This document shows positions 1-7,525 of a stretch of DNA of 64,000 nucleotides, one piece after another; position 1 is the stretch's first letter, and the number at the start of each line of letters is the position of its first letter. Under the pieces are notes generated by a model. That model was not told where the DNA came from. It did not search any database and saw nothing but the letters and a program-made list of their open reading frames with translations. The stretch covers positions 3,348,001-3,412,000 of the forward strand of contig NZ_CP110136.1 in the NCBI RefSeq assembly GCF_025979705.1, given 5' to 3'. The stretch comes from Hymenobacter sp. YIM 151858-1. Lineage in GTDB: Bacteria; Bacteroidota; Bacteroidia; Cytophagales; Hymenobacteraceae. The translations under genes and the position numbers were made by a program.

Positions 1-591
1 AACCTTATTCTGCACGACTTTGCCCGCTTCGAGGCCCTGGTGCGCAGCTCGGAGCGCCCGGTGCAGGTAATCTGGGCTGGCAAGCCTTATCCCAAGGATT
101 ACGCCGCCATCGGCTTGTTCAACGACCTGATTAAGCGCACCCGCCACCTGAAGCAGTGCGCCGTACTTACGGGCTACGAGCTGCAGCTTTCGGCCTTGCT
201 GAAGAAGGGCTGCGACATTTGGCTGAACACGCCGCGCTTCCCGCGCGAAGCCTCGGGCACCTCGGGCATGACGGCCGCCATGAACGGCGCGCTCAACCTG
301 AGCATCCCCGACGGCTGGATTCCTGAGTTCGTGCGCCACGGCGAAAACGGCTTCCTGATTCCGCTGGCCGAGCTGCACGAGTCGGACGACACGAAGGACG
401 CCATCGAATCGAGCGGCACGCTCGATGTGTTGGAGCAGGAGATTCTGCCGCTGTACTACGGCAACCCCGAGGCCTACTGGCAGGCCGTGCAAACCGCCAT
501 GCGCGAGGTGGAGCCGCAGTTCGAGTCGGGCCGCATGGCCACCGAGTACTACGAGCTGATGTACAACGCCAACGTATTGGCGGCTAAGTAA
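1..591 (+). CDS. Alpha-glucan phosphorylase-like protein (GT35), C-terminal part
   Basis: The reading frame is open from the first base, so only the last 196 residues are visible. They match the C-terminal half of the bacterial alpha-glucan phosphorylase group (short GlgP/MalP type): WAGKPYPKD, CDIWLNTPRFP, EASGTSGM and AAMNGALNLS follow in the expected order, ending in a helical tail. Family members release glucose 1-phosphate from glycogen or maltodextrin in the cytoplasm, using PLP. The residue that holds PLP in phosphorylases, the Lys in GTSGMK or GTGNMK, reads Thr here (codon 271-273), so phosphorylase activity is uncertain. The fold assignment is secure; the reaction is not. The gene ends in a gap with inverted repeats and a strong hairpin. 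Confidence 0.85.
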   Translation, partial: NLILHDFARFEALVRSSERPVQVIWAGKPYPKDYAAIGLFNDLIKRTRHLKQCAVLTGYELQLSALLKKGCDIWLNTPRFPREASGTSGMTAAMNGALNLSIPDGWIPEFVRHGENGFLIPLAELHESDDTKDAIESSGTLDVLEQEILPLYYGNPEAYWQAVQTAMREVEPQFESGRMATEYYELMYNANVLAAK

Positions 592-740
592 GCTGTCAGC
601 GTTTAGCTGTTAGCTATCAGCTGTTGGCTTTTAGCGGCCGGGAGTGGTTGCACCCCGACAACCGAAAACCCGCGACCACCTCCGGCCGCAAGCAACTGGC
701 AGGCGAAAACTAACAGCTAATAGCTGATAGCTAACAGCTG
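592..740. repeat. Inverted low-complexity intergenic repeat (family A, TAGCTGTTAGC)
   Basis: A left arm built from TTAGCTGTTAGCTATCAGCT-like words (about 594-636) is mirrored by a right arm AACAGCTAATAGCTGATAGC (about 709-738), around roughly 70 unrelated GC-rich bases. The arms are imperfect but clearly complementary. The same word family recurs at 36293-36382. No gene lies inside. It can form a long stem in RNA from either strand. Confidence 0.8.
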
Positions 741-803
741 CCCCGGCGAACGAAAAAGAGGCGGGCACCCCCTAGGTGCCCGCCTCTTTTTCGTTCGCCG
801 GGG
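741..803. terminator. Strong bidirectional hairpin terminator overlapping a gene end
   Basis: A near-perfect inverted repeat (CCCCGGCGAACGAAAAAGAG paired with CTCTTTTTCGTTCGCCGGGG, continued by GCGGGCACC/GGTGCCCGC) surrounds a small CCCTA loop. It lies between the convergent phosphorylase-like and GDSL genes. One arm encodes the last residues and stop codon of the GDSL gene. Confidence 0.85.
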
Positions 804-1482
804 CCTGGCGTAGCACCGGCTCCAGTACCTGCCACACGTTTTCGGCCACAATGCGGTAGCCGGCGGCGTTGGGGTGGGCACGGTCGGGCAGGTTCAGCTC
901 GGGCCGACCTAGCACGCCCTGCAGCAAAAAGGGCACAAAGGGCAGGCGGTTTTTATCGGCCACCTGCCGGAACAAAGCCTTGAACTCCTGGGCGTAGCGC
1001 GCAAACTGGTGGTTGCCCAGCGGCCCTAGGTCGAAGGGAAACTCCATGCCCACCAGCACCACCTGGGCATCGGGGTACTTGCGGTGCACCTCCTCGATGA
1101 TGCGCTGCAGGTTCTGGGTGGTTTCGCGCACGGGTATGCCGCGCAGGCCATCGTTGGCGCCCAGCTCCAGCACAAACACATCGGGCCGGCGCTTGCTCAG
1201 CACCGCGGGCAGGCGGTGCAGGCCGCCGGCCGTGGTTTCGCCGCTTACGCCGGCGTTGATGCATTGCCAGGCCAGCCCCGACGAATCAATTTTTTGCTGA
1301 ATAAGCGCCGGAAACGCCTGGTGGGGCGGCAGGCCGTAACCCGCCGTGAGCGAGTTGCCGAAGAAAACAATGTTGCGCATACGTACCACGGGCGGCACCG
1401 CTTCCGTGCGGGCCCGTTCGTCGGGCGAGCAGGCCAGCAGAAGCGCCAACAAAGGCACCAGCCAAAGGAAGAAGCGTTGCAT
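772..1482 (-). CDS. GDSL/SGNH-family esterase (TesA-like arylesterase), lipoprotein
   Basis: The 236-residue product has all landmarks of SGNH hydrolases: GNSLTAGYG with the nucleophilic Ser, GANDGLRG (block III), and DRAHPNAAG with the Asp and His of the catalytic triad near the C-terminus. Relatives are TesA/arylesterase enzymes acting on acyl esters or lysophospholipids. I chose the ATG at 1482 because it opens a lipoprotein signal (FLWLVPLLALLLAC, lipobox LLAC); an upstream in-frame GTG at 1524 would spoil that signal. The protein is therefore likely envelope-anchored. The C-terminal EKEAGT and the stop codon are encoded by one arm of the terminator hairpin, and the stop lies in a CCTAGG site. 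The natural substrate is unknown. Confidence 0.88.
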   Translation of the reverse strand: MQRFFLWLVPLLALLLACSPDERARTEAVPPVVRMRNIVFFGNSLTAGYGLPPHQAFPALIQQKIDSSGLAWQCINAGVSGETTAGGLHRLPAVLSKRRPDVFVLELGANDGLRGIPVRETTQNLQRIIEEVHRKYPDAQVVLVGMEFPFDLGPLGNHQFARYAQEFKALFRQVADKNRLPFVPFLLQGVLGRPELNLPDRAHPNAAGYRIVAENVWQVLEPVLRQAPANEKEAGT

Positions 1483-1706
1483 GTGGTTGCTGTACGGCGA
1501 AGCTCCCCTGCAGGATAACCGCACCGGCCGCGTAGCCCTGCCGCCCGCCCGCCCAAGCCGCCCGACGCGGGCCTTGCGCAGCCTCCGGCAAAGGGCGTTT
1601 TGCCGGCCTCAAGCCACCCGGTTTAAACCATTGGGGCGCGGGCGCGTTGGGGAAAAGGCAGTGGCCTGTGCCTTGCGGGCTAAACTATTTTCTGCCCGAA
1701 ACGCTT

Positions 1707-1714
1707 TAGGTTTG
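1707..1714 (+). promoter_or_regulatory. Bacteroidota -7 promoter box for the thioredoxin gene
   Basis: TAGGTTTG fits the TAnnTTTG consensus, 62 bases before the thioredoxin ATG. A 13-base palindrome AAGAATGATTCTT follows at 1724-1736 in the predicted leader and could be an operator. The rest of the 1483-1776 gap is GC-rich with nothing recognised. Confidence 0.5.
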
Positions 1715-1776
1715 CAGCCAGATAAGAATGATTCTTAGCTGCTCTTACTTCCTCCCTTTACACACACATACGATTC

Positions 1777-2094
1777 ATGGCCGTAATCAAAGCCACCGAT
1801 GCTGATTTTCAGCAGCTTCTGCAGGAAAACGAGAAAGTAGTTGTGAAGTACTACGCCGATTGGTGCGGCAACTGCCGCTTGTTTTCGCCCAAGTTCAAGC
1901 GCCTCTCCGACCAGGCCGGCAACGAGCAGGTGGTGTTTCTGGATGTAAACGCCGAGAACAGCCCCGAAGCGCGCAAAGCGGCCAACGTTACCAACCTGCC
2001 CTTCTTTGCCGTATTCCGGAACGGCGAGCTGGTTGACACCGTAGCAGCCAGCAAGGAAGACGCCGTGGCTTCGCTTATCGATAAACTCCGTTAG
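1777..2094 (+). CDS. Thioredoxin-family protein
   Basis: A 105-residue single thioredoxin domain with active site WCGNC at about residues 28-32 in the usual context (VVVKYYADWCGNC), followed by the cis-Pro in TNLPFF. There is no signal peptide, so it is probably a cytoplasmic thiol-disulfide oxidoreductase. The active site is CGNC rather than the CGPC of housekeeping TrxA, so a specialised role is plausible. It is followed after 9 bases by a small conserved partner gene, and a TAnnTTTG box precedes it. Family is certain; the client protein is unknown. Confidence 0.92.
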   Translation: MAVIKATDADFQQLLQENEKVVVKYYADWCGNCRLFSPKFKRLSDQAGNEQVVFLDVNAENSPEARKAANVTNLPFFAVFRNGELVDTVAASKEDAVASLIDKLR

Positions 2095-2103
2095 TACCCC
2101 GCT

Positions 2104-2346
2104 ATGAAAATTCCGGCCATTAAGCGCTTGGTTGAAAGCCAAACCCTGCAAACCCTGGTGGAGGCCGAAGAAGCCCTGCTCGATGAGCGCCAGCCTTCGT
2201 TTGAGGTAGAAGGCGAGGACGAAGGCGAGCAGCTCACGCACGTGTTTGCCGCTATCTGGATTCTCAACCACATGAAAGACCACGGCGTGGAGTTTACGGC
2301 CGCGCTGCGCGAGTACACCAAAAAAGTGCGCGTGTCGATTAGTTAA
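2104..2346 (+). CDS. Small conserved protein paired with thioredoxin
   Basis: An 80-residue, acidic, helical protein starting MKIPAIKRLVESQTLQTL with a cluster EGEDEGEQLTHVFAAIWI. It has no signal peptide, membrane segment or cysteine pair. It starts 9 bases after the thioredoxin stop, so the two are almost surely co-transcribed. It resembles small uncharacterised proteins found next to thioredoxins in Bacteroidota (possibly the DUF6952 family, from memory). It might be an adaptor or substrate of that thioredoxin, but the sequence gives no mechanism. The operon ends at the hairpin 2405-2446. Confidence 0.8.
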   Translation: MKIPAIKRLVESQTLQTLVEAEEALLDERQPSFEVEGEDEGEQLTHVFAAIWILNHMKDHGVEFTAALREYTKKVRVSIS

Positions 2347-2354
2347 TTTTTTAG

Positions 2355-2555
2355 GTGATGAGGTGACAGGTAACAGGTGACACGTGTGCTGCCTGCCCGG
2401 CACCAACAGCAAGGGCCGCCCCCCAACGGGAGCGGCCCTTGCTGTTTCATTCAGGTTTTGCTGCAGCAGGTGCCTGCCACTTGCCGGGCCCACGCCACCT
2501 AGGCACGCACCCGGCTCGCGTGTTACCTGTCACTTGTCACGTGTAACCTGTCACC
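2355..2555. repeat. Inverted repeat arms (family B, GTGACAGGTAACAGGTGACA)
   Basis: The left arm (about 2357-2383) and right arm (about 2519-2553, ending TAACCTGTCACC) are complementary and enclose a terminator hairpin. The family returns at 19081-19092 and 19286-19318. It fills the gap between the convergent thioredoxin operon and tetR. Confidence 0.8.
2405..2446. terminator. Bidirectional terminator hairpin
   Basis: The 15-base arms AACAGCAAGGGCCGC and GCGGCCCTTGCTGTT are perfectly complementary around a 12-base loop, between two convergent genes. Confidence 0.85.
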
Positions 2556-2558
2556 CAA

Positions 2559-3170
2559 CTACATGCGGGCGAAGTAGGCCCCGGCGGCCCGAATGCCCTC
2601 GTCGGTGCACAGGCCGCGGAAGTAGTACAGGTACACGCTGCGGAATACCTCGGCCACGTTGTAGCGGGTAGGCGGAAATATCTGCTCGTTCAGCACCATG
2701 TTGAGCTGCTCGAGAATGATTTTAGTAACGAGGCCAATGTTGATGTCGCCGCGCAGCAGCTTTTGCAGCACGCCATCGTTGAGGATGCCCGAAATCTGCG
2801 GAAACGAGTACGTGGCCAGGTGTTGCTGGGCTGCCTCCCACACCTGCGGGTAGTGCTGAATGAGGTCGGCGAAGTACGTGGGCGAAATGTCGCGCAGGTC
2901 GCGGATGCCCAGCTCAAGCAAGCTCAGCAGCCGCCCCACGGGGTTTTGCACCAGCGCAAACAGCTCGGCGTGCTCGCGCTTTTGCCGGTCGATGTCGTAT
3001 TGCAGCGTTTGCATCACCAGGTCGGCCTTGTCGGCAAACATCTCCCGAAAGGTGACCGGCGACACGTCGAGCGCGGCTATGATTTGCTCCTGCGACTGGC
3101 TTTCGATGCCTTCGCGCCTGAACAGCTGGTTGGCTTCTTCGAGTAGGGTGTCGCGTAAAGTTCGGCTCAT
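2559..3170 (-). CDS. TetR/AcrR-family transcriptional regulator
   Basis: A 203-residue protein with an N-terminal TetR-type helix-turn-helix: RDTLLEEANQLFRREG, then QEQIIAALDVSPVTFREMF with a recognition helix near residues 30-50, followed by an all-helical ligand/dimer domain. The ATG at 3170 (MSRTLRDTLLEE) is chosen because the upstream extension is not TetR-like. It is the last gene of a leftward run after crtD-like and cruF-like genes (43 bases downstream of cruF), so it may regulate carotenoid synthesis or respond to membrane state. The link to carotenoids is by position only. Confidence 0.88.
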   Translation of the reverse strand: MSRTLRDTLLEEANQLFRREGIESQSQEQIIAALDVSPVTFREMFADKADLVMQTLQYDIDRQKREHAELFALVQNPVGRLLSLLELGIRDLRDISPTYFADLIQHYPQVWEAAQQHLATYSFPQISGILNDGVLQKLLRGDINIGLVTKIILEQLNMVLNEQIFPPTRYNVAEVFRSVYLYYFRGLCTDEGIRAAGAYFARM

Positions 3171-3213
3171 GAGCGGGGGGTAAGCGGGTACGAAAACGCG
3201 GCAGCCAGGCAAA

Positions 3214-3906
3214 TTAGGTGATCAGCAGCCCTAATGCAAAAAAGAACAGCAATTGCAGCATGTACACGAACGGCACCAGCGGGTTGCGCCCCGCCGCTAC
3301 GCGGCTGCGGTTGAAGTACACTTGCAGGATCAGCGAGACGGCAAACCAGGCCTTGAAGTTCTGCATCGGGATGAGATCGGCAAACCACTTCCACCACCCA
3401 AAATGCACCGCCACCGGCTCGATGCACACATCGAGCCCCACCATGAGCACGGCGGCCAGCAAGGCGCGCACAAAGCCCGGCAGCGGCAGGCGCTGCGCCA
3501 ACCCACCGGCCACATACGTCAGAATCAGCCAGTTGAGGCCGATAATCACGGGCGTACCCAGGAACTTAGGCCCCAGCGTAGTGCCGTACTCGTAACGCCC
3601 GAAAATAACCCCGGTTTGCACGCCGGCCACCTCCACGCCATAGCCCACCAGCATGGTGGTAAGGGCAAACCAGCCGAACATGGGCGCCGGGCTGTGCTTA
3701 TCGAAGCCCAGGAGCAGCGCCGCCGTGAGCAGCAGCGTCAGGGGCATAAACTGCAGGTAAAAGGTGGGGTCCTGCGAGTAGCCCAGGCCTATAAAACCCG
3801 TTGCGTAGAACAGCAGCATCACAAACTGCGCGAAGCGCAACCGGCGCGACGAGCCCGGTGCCGGCGGTGCCGCCACCGGCGGGGTCAGTTGATCGGGTTG
3901 TGGCAT
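3214..3906 (-). CDS. cruF: Carotenoid biosynthesis membrane protein, CruF-like
   Basis: A 230-residue polytopic membrane protein of the DUF422 carotenoid family, with about six to seven hydrophobic helices and polar motifs such as GRYEYGTTLGPKFLGTPV and CIEPVAVHFGWWKW between them. Family members (CruF) hydrate the psi end of lycopene-type chains at C-1',2' to give tertiary hydroxyl ends. The ATG at 3906 is preferred over an upstream TTG. The gene follows the CrtD/CrtI-like desaturase after 26 bases, and together they fit the acyclic half of flexixanthin-type pigments known from Hymenobacter. Family assignment is firm; the exact reaction is inferred. Confidence 0.85.
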   Translation of the reverse strand: MPQPDQLTPPVAAPPAPGSSRRLRFAQFVMLLFYATGFIGLGYSQDPTFYLQFMPLTLLLTAALLLGFDKHSPAPMFGWFALTTMLVGYGVEVAGVQTGVIFGRYEYGTTLGPKFLGTPVIIGLNWLILTYVAGGLAQRLPLPGFVRALLAAVLMVGLDVCIEPVAVHFGWWKWFADLIPMQNFKAWFAVSLILQVYFNRSRVAAGRNPLVPFVYMLQLLFFFALGLLIT

Positions 3907-3932
3907 CAACGAAAAGAATTATTAATTAATAA

Positions 3933-5453
3933 TTAGGCATTATTAATTAAATCAGCAGTGATTTTGGCCGACAGCAGGCACAGCGGTATGCCGCCGCCGG
4001 GGTGCACCGAGCCGCCGCAAAAGTACAGCCCCTCCAGCTTGCGCGAGAAATTGGGGTGGCGCAGAAACGCCGCCATCATGGTGTTGGAGGAGCTGCCGTA
4101 CAACGCCCCGCCCTGCGACGAAGTATCGGCGGCAATGCCTGGGGGCGTCCACACGCGTTCGGCCCGGATCAGTGTCTCAACGTCTAGGCCGAGGGCTTGG
4201 TTTAGGCGGCGCAGCACGGCGGCGCGGGTATGCTGCGTAAGGGCCCCCCAATCCTGGCCTTCGTCGTGGGGCACGTTCACCATCACAAACCAGTTTTCGT
4301 GGCCGGCGGGGGCGTCGGCGGGCGTTTTTTTGGAGGTGATGTTGACGTACACGGTTACGTCGTCAGCCACGGTTTTCTGCCGGAAGATAGCCTCGAACTC
4401 GCGGCGGTAATCCGCGGAGAAGAAGATGTTGTGCACGCCCAGCTCCGGAAACGCCTGCCCGATGCCCCAGTAGAAAATCAGCGCCGACGACGACCTAGGC
4501 TGCCCCAGGGTGCGCTCGGGGGCGGGCTGCTGGGGCAGCAGGCGGCGGTAGGTAGGCACCACATCCATGTTGCTGACTACCTGCGTAAAATCGTACACAT
4601 CCTGCGCCGTGCGCACGCCCGTAATGCGGCTGCCAGCGGTCAGGATTTCCTCCACGGGCTCCTGGTACCGGAACTCTACGCCCAGCTCCTCGGCCAGCTG
4701 CACCAGGCTGCTGGCAATGCTGTAGATGCCGCCCTCGGGGTAAAACGCGCCGATGCCGTGCTCGAGGTGCGGAATCATGCTCAGCGTGGCGGGGGCTTGG
4801 TACGGGTCGGAGCCGTTGTAGGTGGCAAACCGGTCGAAGAGCTGCACCAGGCGCGCATCCTTCGGGAAAGCCCGCTGGTGCCGCCGGTGCATGGAGCTCA
4901 GCAAACCCAGGCGCGGCATTTCGGCCACGGCGCGCAGCGTATCGCGGCTGAGGTAGCTTTGCGGCCGGTGCAGCGACTTGTGCAGAAAGGTAGAGGCCGT
5001 GGCCTCGTAGGCGCGGCGGGCACCCTGCAGAAAGTGGCGCACCTCGGCCGCGGGCACCCGCAGCTTTTGCTCTACCTCGTGGGCAAACTTGTCTTCGTCG
5101 GCCCAGGCCGTGAGGCGCGTGCCATCGGCAAAGAAGTACTGCGTAATCGGGTCGAGGCGCTCGTAGCGGAAGTAGTCTTTAGGGTCGCGCTCGGCCAGCC
5201 GGAATAGGTCGTCGACGAGCTGCGGCAGCGTGAAGAGCGAGGGGCCGGCGTCGAAGCGGTAGCCGCCGGGCAGGTCGAACTGGTGCATTTTGCCGCCGAA
5301 CGACTCGCGGCCTTCAAATACCGTGACATTATGCCCCGTGGCGGCCAGCCGCACAGCCGCCGCAATACCGCCAATGCCCGCCCCGATTACGGCCACGGGC
5401 TGCTTAAGGGAAGACGCTTGGCGGAACTTGCGGGCGGCGGGCAGAACGGACAT
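3933..5453 (-). CDS. crtD: Carotenoid desaturase, CrtI/CrtD family
   Basis: A 506-residue FAD-dependent phytoene-desaturase family enzyme. The dinucleotide-binding motif GAGIGGIAAAVRLA sits at about residues 23-36 with the acidic end of the fold in FEGRESFGGKM, and the C-terminal signature FCGGSVHPGGGIPLCLLSAK is complete. Members remove hydrogens from C40 carotenoids at the membrane. Because it is directly followed by a CruF-like hydratase gene, I favour CrtD (1-hydroxycarotenoid 3,4-desaturase) over a general phytoene desaturase CrtI. crtB and the ring enzymes are not in this window. The 5454-5662 gap upstream contains an inverted repeat but no recognised promoter. Confidence 0.85.
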   Translation of the reverse strand: MSVLPAARKFRQASSLKQPVAVIGAGIGGIAAAVRLAATGHNVTVFEGRESFGGKMHQFDLPGGYRFDAGPSLFTLPQLVDDLFRLAERDPKDYFRYERLDPITQYFFADGTRLTAWADEDKFAHEVEQKLRVPAAEVRHFLQGARRAYEATASTFLHKSLHRPQSYLSRDTLRAVAEMPRLGLLSSMHRRHQRAFPKDARLVQLFDRFATYNGSDPYQAPATLSMIPHLEHGIGAFYPEGGIYSIASSLVQLAEELGVEFRYQEPVEEILTAGSRITGVRTAQDVYDFTQVVSNMDVVPTYRRLLPQQPAPERTLGQPRSSSALIFYWGIGQAFPELGVHNIFFSADYRREFEAIFRQKTVADDVTVYVNITSKKTPADAPAGHENWFVMVNVPHDEGQDWGALTQHTRAAVLRRLNQALGLDVETLIRAERVWTPPGIAADTSSQGGALYGSSSNTMMAAFLRHPNFSRKLEGLYFCGGSVHPGGGIPLCLLSAKITADLINNA

Positions 5454-5557
5454 GAAATGCGCTGGCAGTATCGGCGGGTTTGAGCAAAGACGTGCTGCTA
5501 AGAAATGCGTTTCGGCAGGTAATGTTTACGCTATTCTGCTGCTGCTACGTTTTTCCA

Positions 5558-5652
5558 TTGTCATCCTGACGAAGGAAGGACCTTACCAGGCCAGAACCCG
5601 ACGTTGTTACGCCAGCCATTCAGCCTTGATAAGGTCCTTCGTCAGGATTGCA
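5558..5652. repeat. Inverted repeat (family I, TCATCCTGACGAAGGAAGGA)
   Basis: The left arm (5558-5586) contains TCATCCTGACGAAGGAAGGA and the right arm (5628-5652) contains AAGGTCCTTCGTCAGGAT, nearly complementary around about 40 bases. It lies between the RlmI-like gene and the carotenoid operon, both leftward. Confidence 0.8.
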
Positions 5653-5662
5653 GGGAAGCGGA

Positions 5663-6850
5663 CTAATCCACGGCCAGCACCAGGCCCTTCAGGTACTCGC
5701 CCTCGGGGTGGAACAGGCTAACGGGGTGGTCGGCGGGCTGGGTGAGGCGGTGCAGGATGCGCGCCGGGCGGCCGGCCTCGATGGCGGCGGCCATTACGGC
5801 GCCCTCGAACAGCTCCATGCTCACTACCTGCGAGCAGCTGAAGGTGAACAGCAGCCCACCGGGCGCGATTTGCCTGATGCCGGCCACGTTCAGGCGCTTG
5901 TAGCCCATAATGGCGTTGTGGCGGGCCGAAAGGTGCTTGGCAAACGCCGGCGGATCGAGCACGATGAGGTCGTATTGGTTGTGACGGTCTTTCAGGAACG
6001 AGAACACGTCCTGCGCATATGCCTCGTGCTTATCCCCTAGGCCCGATAGCTCGGCGTTGCGGTTCGTCAGCTCGATGGCCTTCTTGCTCGAATCGACGGA
6101 GTGCACCAGCTCGGCGCCGGCTTGCAGGGCGTATACCGAGAATCCGCCGGTGTAGCAAAACGTGTTGAGCACGCGGCGGCCGGGGGCGTAGCGGGCCAGC
6201 AGGGCCCGGTTGTCGCGCTGGTCGATGAAGAAGCCGGTTTTCTGGCCGGTTTCCCAGTCCACAGCAAAGCGGTGGCCGTTTTCGTTTACCACGTGCTCGG
6301 CCCCGGTGCTCTCGCCGAAGAGGTAGACGTTTTGGGCGCCGGGCGCGGCTTTGGCGGGTACGGTTTCGCTGCTCTTGTCGTAGATGGCGCGCAGGCCGGG
6401 CACGGCTTGCTGCAGGGCGGCGGCAATGTCGGGGCGGGCCTGGTACATGCCGGCGCTGTGGGCCTGCACCACGGCTACGTCGCCGTACACGTCGATGATG
6501 AGGCCGGGCAGGCCGTCGCCTTCGGCGTGCACCAGGCGGTACACGTTGGTGTTGCCCTGCCCCGTGAGGCCCAGGCTGTGGCGCAGCTTGTAGGCGTTGC
6601 GCAGCTTTTCAACCCAGAAAGCAGCGTCGATAGGCGCGGTTTCGCCGAAGGCCAGCATGCGCACGGCAATGGAGCCCGGCGCGTAGTGGCCCTGGCCCAG
6701 CAGCTCGCCGTTGTGGGCATGCACGCTCACTACCTTGCCCTCTACCACTTCGCCCTGCATGCGGGCAATGGCGCCCGAAAACACCCACGGGTGCAGGCGG
6801 CGCAAGGATTGGTCTTTACCGGGCTTCAGAAAAATGGTAGCGGCTGACAT
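5663..6850 (-). CDS. rlmI: Class I rRNA methyltransferase, RlmI/RlmK family
   Basis: A 395-residue protein starting at the ATG at 6850. An N-terminal PUA-like domain (KPGKDQSLRRLHPWVFSGAI, then GQGHYAPGSIAVRML) precedes an EEHEE-type region and a Rossmann methyltransferase domain with FCYTGGFSVYALQAGA (SAM site) and DLIVLDPPAFAK (catalytic motif). E. coli RlmI makes m5C1962 in 23S rRNA; this is the closest functional model. The TACCTTTG box on the minus strand at 6879-6886 supports transcription just upstream. The longer in-frame extension to 7090 overlaps the next gene and is rejected. Confidence 0.87.
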   Translation of the reverse strand: MSAATIFLKPGKDQSLRRLHPWVFSGAIARMQGEVVEGKVVSVHAHNGELLGQGHYAPGSIAVRMLAFGETAPIDAAFWVEKLRNAYKLRHSLGLTGQGNTNVYRLVHAEGDGLPGLIIDVYGDVAVVQAHSAGMYQARPDIAAALQQAVPGLRAIYDKSSETVPAKAAPGAQNVYLFGESTGAEHVVNENGHRFAVDWETGQKTGFFIDQRDNRALLARYAPGRRVLNTFCYTGGFSVYALQAGAELVHSVDSSKKAIELTNRNAELSGLGDKHEAYAQDVFSFLKDRHNQYDLIVLDPPAFAKHLSARHNAIMGYKRLNVAGIRQIAPGGLLFTFSCSQVVSMELFEGAVMAAAIEAGRPARILHRLTQPADHPVSLFHPEGEYLKGLVLAVD

Positions 6851-6878
6851 GGGTATTCGGCAAAACAGGTACGAAAGG

Positions 6879-6886
6879 CAAAGGTA
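6879..6886 (-). promoter_or_regulatory. Bacteroidota -7 promoter box for rlmI
   Basis: TACCTTTG on the minus strand, 28 bases before the ATG at 6850, fits the TAnnTTTG consensus. Confidence 0.6.
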
Positions 6887-7032
6887 CGCACCTCGGCGCA
6901 GGCGGCCGAGGTAAGTACCAGGCATACGGACAACCGCCGCGCCGCCTAGGTTCAACCCGCCCGGGGTTTGCTCGGGGCCCTCGGCGCACCTCCGCGCATA
7001 CCTCCGCGAGCCTCCGCGAGAAATCGTACTGC

Positions 7033-7482
7033 CTACTGCGCCCCGAAATACCGCCGGTAAATGGGGCGGCGCCAGGCAAACTGCGCCCACACCAGCGGGT
7101 ACAGCAAAGCATCGAGCACCGACGAAAAGGTGCGGTACTCCAGGTCTTCCACGATTACGGTGCCGCCGCCCGGGGCGGCCTCCAGCAGGTGGCGGTGCTG
7201 CCAGTAGCGCAAGGGCCCGGGCAGCTGCTGCCCTAGGTCCACGAAGTAGCGGCCACCGCCGGGCAGCTCGCCGTGCTCGGTGATGAGGGCCGTCCAGCGG
7301 GCGAGGCGCAGCGGCCCTAGGTGCATTTCAATTTCGACCACGTCGCCGCGGTGGCAGCCATCGAAGCGCAACAGGCGCAGCTGCGGCACGGGCGGGGCCA
7401 GGTCGAGGAAAAGCTGACGGGTAAAGCCGGCCCAAACCTGAGCAGGCGGTTGGGCCACGGGGGTGCGGAGCTGCAGGCGCAT
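7033..7482 (-). CDS. SRPBCC-family (START/Bet v1-like) protein
   Basis: A 149-residue protein without signal peptide. The opening strand LQLRTPVAQPPAQVWAGF, a middle with alternating strands, and the closing long helix (SSVLDALLYPLVWAQFAWRR) are typical of SRPBCC ligand-binding domains, especially a bacterial subgroup ending in W.Q...RRPIYRRYF. These proteins bind hydrophobic ligands, but no ligand can be read from the sequence. It is monocistronic or a leader of the rlmI gene, which starts about 180 bases downstream. Confidence 0.75.
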   Translation of the reverse strand: MRLQLRTPVAQPPAQVWAGFTRQLFLDLAPPVPQLRLLRFDGCHRGDVVEIEMHLGPLRLARWTALITEHGELPGGGRYFVDLGQQLPGPLRYWQHRHLLEAAPGGGTVIVEDLEYRTFSSVLDALLYPLVWAQFAWRRPIYRRYFGAQ

Positions 7483-7525
7483 AGGCTATGCAAACCGCGC
7501 GGGGCGGCCAGTGTTCGGCTTGCCG

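Noticed and set aside
4230-5207. 325-codon plus-strand open frame opposite the carotenoid desaturase
   Set aside because: It mirrors the real gene's codon periodicity and has no recognisable domain.
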